A stretch of 15,589 nucleotides of DNA from Coemansia sp. RSA 922 (lineage: Eukaryota > Kickxellomycota > Kickxellomycetes > Kickxellales > Kickxellaceae). The notes under the pieces are model-generated. The model was not told the origin of the DNA, searched no databases, and worked only from the letters and a program-made list of their open reading frames with translations. The translations under genes and the position numbers were made by a program. This document shows, one piece after another, positions 8,401-15,589 of this stretch. The stretch spans positions 1 to 15,589 of the forward strand of contig JANBQS010000546.1 of NCBI GenBank assembly GCA_027577415.1, written 5' to 3'. Every line of letters starts with the position of its first letter. The stretch's first letter is position 1.

Positions 8401-11400
8401 TACCGGCTTACCAGTGGCGCGGATAATGAGCAGGACCGACAGACTCACAAAAAGTCTGCCGGCAACTACGTGGAGATCAGAGTATTCACCAATCCCTTTG
8501 TTGACAGCTCATACCAGCTTGTGCCGTTGCCTACGCCGGAACTCAGCGAGATTATTGCGCTCCACGTCTATAGTCGCTTTATCGTCGCGGCTGTTGTGGA
8601 GAATAGGCCTGACGATACGGGGCGGACTGAGGCGTTGCTGAAAATGTATGTGTCGGAGGACGGTACTTCAGCCCATGAGGCGCGGTTCCCGCCGGGAGTC
8701 AATATCAAGCCCGAGGGGTTCACGTTGCTGCCGTCGCATGCGGGCACGATACTTATTGACGTCGAGGGAGCGCCCAATACGGGCGACAAGGAGTGGAGTA
8801 CGGGCTGGGGCACTTTGTTTGCGAGCAACAGTAATGGTACGCACTTCCACTTGGTTCTCGAGCACACTAACCGCAACCACCACGGGATGGTGGACATTGA
8901 GCGCGTGCATGGGCTTAATGGCATGCTGATGGCCAACCGCGTACTTAACGCCGAGGCCCTGGGTAAGCCTGGCGTGCATAAGCGGCTGCGCACTGTGGCC
9001 AGCTGGGACGATGGCCGCTCGTGGCACCCGTTGGCAGCGCCCAAGTATGATCGGAATGGCAAGATTGTAGACTGCGTGGACTGTACTCTGAATCTGTATA
9101 GTCGCTCATCGATGATCTCTAGGTCGCCGCATTACGGCGTTGATTCTGCGCCAGGGTACCTGATGGGCGTTGGATCTGTAGGCACGCATTTGGATCGGAT
9201 CACAAAGTCCAAGACGTTTTTGTCGCGAGACGGCGGTATTACTTGGGCTGAGGTGCATGGCACAGAGGCGCAGTATGAGTTTGGCGATCACGGAGCATTG
9301 CTAGTGCTTGTGGACGACTTGGGACCGACCGATACTCTGCACTACTCGTATGATGCGGGGCACACTTGGTTCTCGTACAAGTTTGTTAGTGGCGGATCGC
9401 GCGTCATAGTCGAGCGTATCACTAATGGACTGACTGGTGGTGGCCAGCACATGCTTATCCAGGCGCGTGAGGTGCGTCCTGCGGGTGGACCCAACTTCGA
9501 AGAGTCTATGGTTATTAGTGTGGACTTTTCGCATATTCACTCGCGGCAATGTCAGATCCACACGGGCGATCACTCGCGGAGCGACTTTGAACTGTGGACG
9601 CCACGGTGGGGTATGGACTCGAGTGGCAAAGATGCGGCTATCTGCGTGCTGGGCTCGGAGACCTCGTACTGGCGTCGCAAGCCGCGAGCTGACTGCTTTG
9701 TTGGCAAGGAGTTTGACCCGCCAGAGATCAAGGTCCAGCCCTGTCAGTGTACTATTCAGGACTATGAGTGCGAGGAAGGATTCTGGCTCAACGACTATGG
9801 TGAGTGCGCTTTGGACGGCCCTGACCCCTACCAGCCTGCCGATTGCCGTGAGGGCAGTACGTATAGTGGTCGATCTGGGTATACTAAAATTGCCTTGTCG
9901 CAGTGCTCTGGCGGCAAGCGGTTGGAGGAACCAGTGCCACGCGTTTGTGGCCGCGCGGGTGGTCTTCACAGCTACGCGCATGTGTTTGACTCGGCTATTG
10001 CTGAGATGCAGTACTTTAAGAACTCGCATCATGTGGTAGCGAGAACCGAAAACGACCATGTGTTTGTCAGCTACGATGAAGGCGGACGGTGGGCGCGACT
10101 TGAGCCGCCCAATGTGAAGGACCAGAAGACTCCTGCGCCCGAGAAACTTGTGGCTATTGTACGTCAGCCCTACTTCGACGACTATGCGTATTTTTTGCCA
10201 GCGCGAGGCTCCGTCGCTCTCTACACTGATGATGCTGGGCGGTCGACGCGACTCTTGCATTTGCCCATGTCGCCAGCACACTTGTATCAGGCTCCTCTGC
10301 GCTTCCATCCTGATTACCCCGAGTGGATAATATTCTTGGGTCAGAAGCGCGAGGATTGTCGGACTATGGATGCTGGAGAATGTCGTGTCGAGGCATTTGT
10401 TACTCGAGATCATGGCGCGCACTGGCACACTTTGGTTTCGCCCTTGGGTGCTGGCGGATGCTCGTTCCTGCGTACAGACAGGTTGACCAAATCTCACCGT
10501 AGCTCGGTTGTCTGTGCGCGCCACCCTGGTGCCCGCGACGACGGCGGCAGTGTGTTGGTTAGCGACGACTGGTTTACGCGCAAGCAGCATGTGTTGATTA
10601 AGAACGCTACGGACTATGCCATCATGGGCGAATTCCTCATCGTGTCTCAGGACGCCAACGACGGCAAGGCGCTTACCATGCACGTGTCTTTGGACGGGCT
10701 GTCTGCGGCTGTCGCTAAGTTCCCCGGCAACAAAAAGACCATGGACCCGGCCTACACTGTGCTCGAGCCTCCCGAGGGCTTTAGCTACCGCGATGAGGCC
10801 GGCAATAACCAAAAGATGCCTGGCGGTGGTCTTATGATGCACGTGACAAAGAGCCAGCATGCGGGCGCTGAGTGGGGCAGCATCTACTCGTCCAACTCGA
10901 ACGGTACGTATTATCGGCAGACCTTGGAGTATGTCAATCGCGACGAGAACGGCTTGGTGGACTTTGAACGTATCCGGGCGCTGGAAGGAGTGGCTATTGC
11001 CAACACTGTGGCTAATGCGCAGGCGGTGCTCAAGCAGAGCAAGTCTAAGCAACTGCAGACTCAGATCACTATTGACGGCGGATCGCGCTGGCATTATCTG
11101 CGAGTAGACGGTAGTACGCCGTGCCACCAGACTGCACCTAAATCGGGTGACTGTGCCTTGCACCTGCACGGGTATACTGAGGTATCTGATCCCGAGAATA
11201 TTTACTCTGCCTCGGGTGCTGTCGGCCTTCTCATGGGCGTGGGCAACGTTGGCCCGTCGCTGAGGCGTATCGGCGAGGCTGACACGTATTTGTCGGTCGA
11301 TGGCGGTGCTACATGGAAGCTGGTGCGTAAGGGACCCAAATGGCACGAGTTTGGCGACCACGGTGCTCTAATCGTTGTTGCTGACCGCCTACACCCGGCT

Positions 11401-12675
11401 ACTGAAGTTGAGTACTCTTTGGATCAGGGCAAAACATGGCAGTCTATGAAGTTGCCAAAGGAGGCCCACTCAATGCGCATAGAGTTTTTGACTACTACGC
11501 CGGACAGCACTAGTCGCCGATTCGCACTGTATGGTAGGCAGGGCGATAGAGGTATTATTGTCGGATTGGATTTCACTGGTGCTCAGCCGCGGATATGCAA
11601 GTTTGACCCACTCGACGAGAAGAAACACGCGAATTCCGATGACTTTGAGCTGTTCTCGCCCCTGGCTATTGACTCTCGCGAGAAGGACGAGTGTATATTG
11701 GGTCGCAAAGTCCAGTACTACCGTCGTATCGCTGATCGTCAGTGCTATGTCGGTGATGAGTTCCGTGCGGTGCGTTATATTTCGAGTCCCTGCGAATGTA
11801 CCGAGCGCGATTTCGAGTGTAACTACAACTTTGTTCGCCAAAACCCGGATGCTGAAGAATCTCAAGGCAGGTGTGTTTTGGTGCAAGGTATGCAAGCGCC
11901 AAGGACCAATTGTACGGTGGGGCATAAGGATTATTTTGTTATCGAGTCGGCATACCGCAAGATCCCGCAGTCTATTTGTCGTAATGGTTTGGCACTTGAC
12001 AAGCCTCGCGAAGTGTGGTGTCCGGGCAAGGCGCGTACTGTGGCTATTTTGTGGGCACTGGCTTTGCCCATTGTGTTCTTGGGTCTTGCTTACGTCGGGT
12101 ACCAGACTTGGCGTCAGCGCTACCCGTATCTCCGACTCGAAGACATTGGTACGGCGATGGGACCTGCCATTCGTCGCAACCTTGGTGGCCAGGATTTGCG
12201 TAACGCTGGTATTTTGAGACGGTTGGCCCCTGTGTTTGATGGTGCTTTGGCGACTGCTATGGCGGCTGGACATGCTACCAAAGAGGGGTTCTTGTGGGGC
12301 CTTGATCGCGCCGCTCCTTATTTGCCACAGGCTGTGCAGCGTTGGTCGTATGAGCATCCGCCGAGATGGGGTGCTCAATTGAGTATGGACGGAAGATCCC
12401 GTCATGCTATAAGAAGTGGCGGTGGTAGTCGGTTTGCTTACAGACCTGTGGGTACTAACGAGGCTGCTAGTCAGGTTTTCGGGTCGTATGATGGTGATCA
12501 GGCTTCGCAGGACGAGTATGATGAGTTTGAGGCTGGGTTTAACCACTTTTTAGAGGAGGAGGAATTCAACTCGCAACTTGACATTGGTGAAGGCGATGCT
12601 CGGCCTGTTGACCGTCAAGTACTGTTTGCTAATTCGGAACTCTCTGACGAAGAAGATGAACCTGTTGACGAGTAA
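5404..12675 (+). CDS. VPS10: VPS10/sortilin-type vacuolar sorting receptor with three Vps10 domains
   Basis: A type I membrane receptor of 2423 aa in one exon. Family members bind soluble hydrolases such as carboxypeptidase Y in the late Golgi, deliver them to endosomes and recycle through retromer. A signal peptide spans residues 1-30 (poly-Leu core, VHA cleavage). Three ectodomain units follow, each a ten-bladed-propeller region with Asp-box repeats (for example STDSGAHW at 71-78) and a 10CC module with exactly ten cysteines: 668-798, 1383-1515 and 2065-2206. By eye I count 5, 6 and 5 Asp boxes. Each unit also has an SNSNGT block followed by a GxVDxER block. The transmembrane helix is at about 2212-2236. 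The 187-residue cytosolic tail has YPYL, YRPV and acidic clusters (FLEEEEF, SDEEDE), plausible AP/retromer or CK2 sites by inference. Yeast Vps10 has two domains in about 1580 aa and sortilin one, so this protein is a full unit longer. Confidence 0.95.
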   Translation: MRPSGSFGRLLGRSLLLLLLGTVNLTPVHAGGDAPALHQTYFKEPLSKLLYFKNRTSLLGIDKSGGRIFHSTDSGAHWNVVSAIPSGKAVRLYAHPHEPRIAYVLSDSSEHWITRDEGKSWEAFSSPLPATSSGERPLSFHAERSGWVLFIGEKCVEESGGWWSFPRLVCHDEAYFVKDGFAKAAKDHKAGDHTGSGITPLLGEGKAVAKCMWARHTKEFETMAEEAIFCLEIVPASASESTETSALRHLPADGPLPRVHRRNMAYPHASSQAHPGDGIQLSAAEGPLLVTRGLKDAVAGILEGQIARNKVQLLVSEDFFATKRIVHFGSGNDGTGGDRAGGGVVAFSVVKSYLLAAISHADSNEMDLFISVNGHTWAESHLPLPPGTEEDAYTILESTQHSVLVDILTSKTRAVGSLFRSNSNGTYYTQSLEHTHRSKDGLVDVERVHGVEGVIIANQVSNWDQVGKGSIFHRERIELRSRISFDDGAHWRYLRAPDKDIDGKALGCSADGWHTGECALHLHSVTSTRAPGRIFGSASSAGVVLAVGSVGSKMLGWRECDTFLSRDAGVSWSMVHRDAHHVQIADSGAVLVLANDEAPTDSVTYSLDSGRTWAQAALPGKVRVTALFIDDDGLSPVVLAVGTAREGDHNHEQVIVALDFSHSYKAKCVVDPSDPKPGKDMEEFALRSDDKGNDCVMGHQSRYVRRKPDAPCHLSLDRVLVPRRTDCKCSKDDFECDYNYALNKDDKCELVGTVVVPRGQCLNKDDHFMASSGYRHIPGNTCLRDSGLVLDKPVDTPCPRAQKPGGGNHDNDKDDGGSYRHGHVSHHTTVVRGDPHIMTFPNSTAYLLMTSEQELYRTDDEGAKWAKIDLAKSTGKSDIGKPVYLAEHHYDNSRAFVYTEKDVLAYTKDRGVSWHILKNLPTPANGLHIRPIIDFNPTNPDWLLFVGGTACPNCHSEIWVSRDNGDKWSRLTTHATKCQFAHSTEAFDRLPPQSIVCTNYRLTSGADNEQDRQTHKKSAGNYVEIRVFTNPFVDSSYQLVPLPTPELSEIIALHVYSRFIVAAVVENRPDDTGRTEALLKMYVSEDGTSAHEARFPPGVNIKPEGFTLLPSHAGTILIDVEGAPNTGDKEWSTGWGTLFASNSNGTHFHLVLEHTNRNHHGMVDIERVHGLNGMLMANRVLNAEALGKPGVHKRLRTVASWDDGRSWHPLAAPKYDRNGKIVDCVDCTLNLYSRSSMISRSPHYGVDSAPGYLMGVGSVGTHLDRITKSKTFLSRDGGITWAEVHGTEAQYEFGDHGALLVLVDDLGPTDTLHYSYDAGHTWFSYKFVSGGSRVIVERITNGLTGGGQHMLIQAREVRPAGGPNFEESMVISVDFSHIHSRQCQIHTGDHSRSDFELWTPRWGMDSSGKDAAICVLGSETSYWRRKPRADCFVGKEFDPPEIKVQPCQCTIQDYECEEGFWLNDYGECALDGPDPYQPADCREGSTYSGRSGYTKIALSQCSGGKRLEEPVPRVCGRAGGLHSYAHVFDSAIAEMQYFKNSHHVVARTENDHVFVSYDEGGRWARLEPPNVKDQKTPAPEKLVAIVRQPYFDDYAYFLPARGSVALYTDDAGRSTRLLHLPMSPAHLYQAPLRFHPDYPEWIIFLGQKREDCRTMDAGECRVEAFVTRDHGAHWHTLVSPLGAGGCSFLRTDRLTKSHRSSVVCARHPGARDDGGSVLVSDDWFTRKQHVLIKNATDYAIMGEFLIVSQDANDGKALTMHVSLDGLSAAVAKFPGNKKTMDPAYTVLEPPEGFSYRDEAGNNQKMPGGGLMMHVTKSQHAGAEWGSIYSSNSNGTYYRQTLEYVNRDENGLVDFERIRALEGVAIANTVANAQAVLKQSKSKQLQTQITIDGGSRWHYLRVDGSTPCHQTAPKSGDCALHLHGYTEVSDPENIYSASGAVGLLMGVGNVGPSLRRIGEADTYLSVDGGATWKLVRKGPKWHEFGDHGALIVVADRLHPATEVEYSLDQGKTWQSMKLPKEAHSMRIEFLTTTPDSTSRRFALYGRQGDRGIIVGLDFTGAQPRICKFDPLDEKKHANSDDFELFSPLAIDSREKDECILGRKVQYYRRIADRQCYVGDEFRAVRYISSPCECTERDFECNYNFVRQNPDAEESQGRCVLVQGMQAPRTNCTVGHKDYFVIESAYRKIPQSICRNGLALDKPREVWCPGKARTVAILWALALPIVFLGLAYVGYQTWRQRYPYLRLEDIGTAMGPAIRRNLGGQDLRNAGILRRLAPVFDGALATAMAAGHATKEGFLWGLDRAAPYLPQAVQRWSYEHPPRWGAQLSMDGRSRHAIRSGGGSRFAYRPVGTNEAASQVFGSYDGDQASQDEYDEFEAGFNHFLEEEEFNSQLDIGEGDARPVDRQVLFANSELSDEEDEPVDE
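5524..7797 (+). repeat. Vps10 ectodomain unit 1 of 3
   Basis: Residues about 41-798: propeller region with Asp boxes and the SNSNGT and GLVDVERVHG blocks, then a complete 10CC module (Cys 668 to Cys 798). One blade looks degenerate: where units 2 and 3 have VSRDNGDKW and VTRDHGAHW, this unit reads YFVKDGFAK, without the Asp-box Trp. Confidence 0.85.
7912..9948 (+). repeat. Vps10 ectodomain unit 2 of 3
   Basis: Residues about 837-1515: six Asp boxes by eye, the SNSNGT and GMVDIERVHG blocks, and a 10CC module with all ten cysteines (1383-1515). It follows a His/Asp/Gly-rich linker at residues about 799-836. Confidence 0.85.
9961..12021 (+). repeat. Vps10 ectodomain unit 3 of 3
   Basis: Residues about 1520-2206: five Asp boxes by eye, the SNSNGT and GLVDFERIRA blocks, and a full 10CC module (2065-2206) that ends five residues before the membrane helix. 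Confidence 0.85.
12037..12111 (+). other. VPS10 transmembrane segment
   Basis: Residues about 2212-2236 are a single uninterrupted hydrophobic stretch (AILWALALPIVFLGLAYVGY) followed by RQRYPYLRLED. The basic residues after it fit a luminal N-terminus and cytosolic tail. Confidence 0.85.
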
Positions 12676-12787
12676 AGGAATTTTTTTGAATATGTTTTTT
12701 TGTATACCTTATTTATTTTTTTGTTTCCTAGTATTAGATCAAGTCATTTATTTATTTGAAATGGAAAAGAAAAGAAATTTAGTAGTA
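12676..12787. terminator. Convergent 3' region of VPS10 and the esterase gene
   Basis: These 112 bp of very AT-rich sequence separate the two stop codons. Reverse-complement AATAAA copies at 12747-12752 and 12751-12756 lie about 35-40 nt after the esterase stop. VPS10 has no perfect AATAAA here; T runs and AAGAAA-like sequence near 12767-12779 could serve. The 3' UTRs probably overlap. Confidence 0.45.
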
Positions 12788-13909
12788 TTACCACTCGATC
12801 ATGGCTTGCGCAAACTGAGCAAGTTGCTTTGGTAGCCATGGTTTTAGACCCAGGCCTTCAAAGTACGCCAAATGACCTCCGTATTTAGTGCATGCCAGCA
12901 ACAAGTACGGATTGTTTGCGATCTCCTCATACGGAATAGTAGACTTGTCACAGATAGGATCGTTGAGAGCATTAATAAACAAAGTAGGCACTTTGATGTC
13001 CTTCAAATAATGAACACTACTTCCACTAATGTTGAGTTGCTCGGCTGAGTCGTATCCAAATACCTTTACAGCATAAGCTTGGTTAAATTCATTCATAGTA
13101 CGAGCCTTCACAATCTTTTCTGCATCGAGGTCTGGTTGAGCAGCCATTATAACTGGTTTGTTTTTGACAAACCCCTTTATGAGCTTTTTGGTCAATCCCG
13201 CAGCATACATAAAGCGATTCTTAAACGATGGCTTACTCATTAGATTCATAGTAGCATTGATATCGAATGGGTTGCATACAGATATGGCTGCAATGAATGG
13301 ACACTTGTTGCCTTCTTCACCCATGTACTTTGTCAGAATATTGGCACCCAATGAAAACCCCACTCCTATAGTTGGTGTCCCTGGTTTGACTTTTATCAAG
13401 TAATTCATAAACTCACGTAGATCATCTGTCATCCCCGAATGAAACGATTTGGGTGTAACTAGGTCTACACCATTACATCCTCTACTATGTAGTACTGCTA
13501 CTTGGTATCCATAGGGAGCTTGACCAATATGGTGAGCGAAAGATCTGACGAAATAATTGTAGCTACCACCAGCCATACCCGAAATCAGAATAAATAGTGG
13601 TTGATCGGGTGTTACTCCGTCATGTGGTAGAGACCAGTCGATGGCTGCCTTGCCACCATCGGCAAATTGGAATATTTCTCGCTTATAGTTTACTGGACAT
13701 CCCGATGGTTTAGAATGTCTGGTTGATAGGTAGATTGTTTGTAGATGGCCATTGGACATGTGTACTGACGGTATGTAGAAAGCCTTGGCTGGAACAGCAA
13801 GTGTTTGGCACTGAGTTTGTACTTGTTCTAGTAGAGTCTTGCCGTCTCTCGTAATCTGTTTGTCGGCGGGAGCATGAGTCAAATGAACTGAAAACAGTTT
13901 GGAATGCAT
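12788..13909 (-). CDS. Alpha/beta hydrolase, YheT/ABHD1-3/EHT1-EEB1 family (373 aa)
   Basis: A complete single-exon gene with a good start context (GCACCATGC). Family signatures in order: NGHLQTI at residues 53-59, the oxyanion region SGMAGG at 110-115, LHSRGCNG at 140-147, nucleophile elbow GFSLG at 184-188 (Ser186), acid Asp317 in ALNDPICD, and His346 in YGGHLAYFEG. The triad is intact and the length is normal for the family. Yeast relatives Eht1 and Eeb1 make or cleave medium-chain fatty-acid ethyl esters; animal ABHD1/3 act on lipids, and ABHD3 cleaves medium-chain phosphatidylcholine. Substrate is therefore an acyl ester, not further decidable. I see no signal peptide or clear membrane anchor. 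It converges on VPS10 with 112 bp between stops. Confidence 0.92.
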   Translation of the reverse strand: MHSKLFSVHLTHAPADKQITRDGKTLLEQVQTQCQTLAVPAKAFYIPSVHMSNGHLQTIYLSTRHSKPSGCPVNYKREIFQFADGGKAAIDWSLPHDGVTPDQPLFILISGMAGGSYNYFVRSFAHHIGQAPYGYQVAVLHSRGCNGVDLVTPKSFHSGMTDDLREFMNYLIKVKPGTPTIGVGFSLGANILTKYMGEEGNKCPFIAAISVCNPFDINATMNLMSKPSFKNRFMYAAGLTKKLIKGFVKNKPVIMAAQPDLDAEKIVKARTMNEFNQAYAVKVFGYDSAEQLNISGSSVHYLKDIKVPTLFINALNDPICDKSTIPYEEIANNPYLLLACTKYGGHLAYFEGLGLKPWLPKQLAQFAQAMIEW

Positions 13910-14717
13910 GGTGCAGAGATAATGTTATAAAAATATGTGAGCAGAAAAAAGTAAAGAAAATAATAGCCTGTTGTTCGAAATAAGAATAAAAAACGCTCTT
14001 GTGGAGAGAGATGGCTTTTACTAATTTTTCTTTTTTTCTTTTAGTCAAAAAGCAATCTTCTTTCAAGCAAAATCTTGTTTTCTACCTTTTTGGTGTTGTA
14101 AGCCAGTAAGGCTCCCTTTTTGCGATTGCTTTGCCTTATCAATAGAGACAAGCAGAGCCGCTTCCTTAGACTCAAACTCTAGCTGTAGCAACGCACGACT
14201 CACAATGCGCTAGGCTGATGCTGCTTCCAACTTCGCTACCCCCATTTCTACTCTGTACTGTTTCCTCTTACCAATGCAACAATACATTTACATATTCACC
14301 AACAGTGTCGGCTTGCAAGTGCTGATAATGCAAAAATGAAAACGTAGTACTCTGGCTATGGAAGGCATGAAAAAAGTTTCGCCTCCATGTGTGGATTTTT
14401 ATTTCAAAGGAAATGCAAAGCAGACAAGAACCACAAACCCTTCTCTCGTTTGTATGCTTTGTAAGGCAAGTCGCTTTGTATTTGGGCAAAAATTTTCAAA
14501 GGATGTTTTTTCTCTTTGAAAATGATGCTACAAAAGTCTCTAGTCCTTCCTCTTGCTGAAAAAAGATGGCGAGAGGTGTGTGCTCTGGTTTTTGTACCAA
14601 AGAAAGAAAAATGATGTGCAAATAATGTCTGTCATCCTCTTCAACTATTTTTCTCTGGCATTTCAATAATTTACTTGTACCAAATTTCTTTTGTTTGTCC
14701 AAGTAATTGTTGTCACC
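13910..14717. other. AT-rich intergenic interval with an interrupted coding-like frame
   Basis: The first 130 bp are AT-rich and form the esterase promoter, with a minus-strand TATTTTTATAAC near 13924-13935. The interval 14063-14287 holds the minus-strand coding-like frame listed separately. The remainder is T-rich and has a 10-bp direct repeat TTGTACCAAA (near 14594 and 14676) before the next start. A minus-strand frame at 14268-14489 opens only with TTG and looks non-coding. No tRNA-like fold or B box was seen. Confidence 0.35.
14063..14287 (-). pseudogene. Possible small gene or gene remnant with one in-frame TAG
   Basis: From ATG at 14287 the minus strand reads 25 codons to TAG at 14210-14212, then 48 more codons in the same frame to TGA at 14063-14065. 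The part after the stop (RIVSRALLQLEFESKEAALL and onward, then DKAKQSQKG) is an amphipathic, charged, helix-like sequence rather than typical intergenic translation. I know no family for it. It could be a decayed gene, a gene with a small intron spanning the TAG, or chance. It lies upstream of, and on the same strand as, the esterase gene. Confidence 0.2.
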
Positions 14718-15071
14718 ATGGTCTTGCTTGAATTTGTCTGCAGTGTGTCAAACACTTTGCTGGTAGCTATAAATGTGACAAGCATTGAAGAAGCCAAAGC
14801 CACTTTGAAGGCGACTAAGCAGTGTTATAGTGACCGAGGAGCATATATCTATTATACTTTTGAATTTGGTGGCGACCAGTACTCGCTCTCTGAAGAGCAG
14901 CTTGTTCAGTGTGGGCGTATGCAAAATTCCTACCCAACGTACTCCAACTCTATGAAGAGGGTCTATGACATTGAGGTGGAAGAGACAAGAAAGATGGATA
15001 GGCACGCCCTAATCAAAATATTTGTCAATGCCACTGTAGCAAACCGGCTATATGCTAGATACGGCATGTAA
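14718..15071 (+). CDS. Hypothetical protein (117 aa), unrecognised
   Basis: The ATG at 14718 has an ideal Kozak context (GTCACCATGG); the frame also opens 27 nt upstream at a TTG, which is less likely. The first 18 residues (MVLLEFVCSVSNTLLVAI) are hydrophobic and could be a weak signal anchor or a buried strand; an acidic Glu at position 5 argues against a classical signal peptide. Two N-glycosylation sequons occur (NVT, NAT). The C-terminal half is charged and helix-like (DIEVEETRKMDRHALIKIF). SLSEEQLVQC resembles the papain-family LSEQxLVDC motif, but no catalytic Cys or His context is present, so it is not a protease. AATAAA copies follow at 15274-15290. No function can be assigned. Confidence 0.45.
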   Translation: MVLLEFVCSVSNTLLVAINVTSIEEAKATLKATKQCYSDRGAYIYYTFEFGGDQYSLSEEQLVQCGRMQNSYPTYSNSMKRVYDIEVEETRKMDRHALIKIFVNATVANRLYARYGM

Positions 15072-15273
15072 TGATGTAGGCAACCGGCGGGAAAGTGAAT
15101 AGGAAAGGACCGAACCAGATAACTATCTCCAACATCAAAACACATTAGCAGGTAGTAAATGCTACTAATTCTGACAAGCGGCTATCGCATGAGCAGATGT
15201 GAATATGCACCATACACACGACCTATTTAAATAAGTTGTTGGCAAAGGTCGGCAATAGTGTAGCATTGTTAAT

Positions 15274-15290
15274 AATAAAAATAAAATAAA
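15274..15290 (+). terminator. Overlapping poly(A) signals AATAAA
   Basis: Three overlapping AATAAA-type hexamers lie about 200 nt beyond the 117-aa ORF stop. They are a plausible 3' end for that gene but are rather distant, and the A-rich tract may be only compositional. Confidence 0.35.
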
Positions 15291-15305
15291 AAGTCTGCTA
15301 CCAAG

Positions 15306-15589
15306 TTACAAGAGACGCAAGAGTGTCAAATAGTGTTTGTATCTGCCCATGGCCATGACTATCGCCATATTCACTCGGAGCTCATTGCGAGCATTCTCGT
15401 CTGGGGATTTAAAGTAAAGGTTTGGACAAACCAAGCCCAGCAACAGTAGGCACTCGATAACCCCCGTATGTGACCACCTTGAGCCAATGTCCAGATGACA
15501 GAAGCGAAATTGCTTGCTTATCGGAGCATACTTTGAAAGCATATACGCTGAAAGACAATTCCAAGAAATGCCATCTGGCACCGGACCGA
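15306..15589 (-). CDS. Third F-box/LRR family member, C-terminal part (5' end outside window)
   Basis: The minus-strand frame is open from the right edge to TAA at 15306-15308. No in-frame ATG marks a start, and codons up to the edge (GPVPDG) still align with the family, so the gene continues rightward. The block LLLLGLVCPNL matches LLLMLVCPNL of the 575-aa protein and LLLVLVCPTL of the left copy. The segment before it (LSAYMLSKY... for LPDYVVSTY) and the last 20 residues align as well. Similarity is clearly lower than between the two left copies, and ELEHISAEELP is largely lost. It is a diverged paralogue in opposite orientation. No stop interrupts the visible part, but whether the whole gene is functional cannot be judged. 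Confidence 0.7.
   Translation of the reverse strand, partial: GPVPDGISWNCLSAYMLSKYAPISKQFRFCHLDIGSRWSHTGVIECLLLLGLVCPNLYFKSPDENARNELRVNMAIVMAMGRYKHYLTLLRLL

Noticed and set aside
9301..11361. A 686-codon open frame on the minus strand opposite VPS10, with further long ones at 7303-8148 and 11470-12546
   Set aside because: They lie antisense to a strongly supported gene. They arise because the GC-rich VPS10 codons rarely use TTA, CTA or TCA, and their translations show no recognisable domains.
13965..13985. GTTCGAAAT resembling a tRNA T-loop
   Set aside because: No matching A box, acceptor stem or Pol III terminator could be placed around it.
14268..14489. A 73-codon minus-strand ORF
   Set aside because: It has no ATG start, only TTG, and its translation is rich in His, Cys and Ser without a pattern.
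14718..15071. Papain-like cysteine protease suggested by SLSEEQLVQC
   Set aside because: The motif alone is present. The catalytic Cys region, the GCxGG block and the His/Asn regions are missing, and the ORF is far too short.
1..15589. CRISPR arrays, insertion sequences, transposase or reverse transcriptase genes
   Set aside because: No regularly spaced repeats, terminal inverted repeats with target duplications, or transposase/RT motifs were seen on either strand.

Overview
The window looks like a stretch of nuclear chromosome from an early-diverging, intron-poor fungus. Evidence: long uninterrupted ORFs, Kozak-like CACCATG starts, AATAAA-type poly(A) signals, and a gene set of VPS10 sorting receptor, sepiapterin-reductase-like SDR and EHT1/ABHD-type esterase. 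At both ends there are members of an F-box/leucine-rich family carrying the block TAAQHGQGF. From general knowledge, families of this style are expanded in Kickxellales (Coemansia/Linderina-like fungi). That placement is inference; no database was consulted. I see no prokaryotic operon, phage, CRISPR array, tRNA or rRNA.

Layout. 1-921 (+): 3' part of an F-box/LRR family gene cut by the left edge. 1317-3044 (+): an intact paralogue of 575 aa. 3364-4083 (-): an orphan predicted coiled-coil gene whose frame is broken by one in-frame TAG, best explained by a 75-nt intron. 4275-5102 (-): sepiapterin-reductase/IRC24-type dehydrogenase. 5103-5403: divergent promoter. 5404-12675 (+): a 2423-aa VPS10/sortilin-type receptor with three Vps10 domains rather than the two of yeast Vps10. 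12788-13909 (-): alpha/beta hydrolase of the YheT/ABHD1-3/EHT1 family, tail-to-tail with VPS10. 13910-14717: AT-rich interval with a coding-like but interrupted minus-strand frame. 14718-15071 (+): a 117-aa orphan ORF. 15306-15589 (-): the C-terminal end of a third, diverged F-box/LRR family member, cut by the right edge.

The genes do not form a pathway. VPS10 would sort soluble hydrolases from the Golgi to the vacuole, the SDR would reduce a carbonyl substrate with NADPH, and the hydrolase would act on acyl esters. The F-box-like proteins may be substrate adaptors for ubiquitin ligases. The most noteworthy points are the triplicated Vps10 ectodomain, the in-frame-stop gene at 3364-4083, and the F-box family copies that flank the housekeeping block in opposite orientations. 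I found no convincing new multi-gene system.
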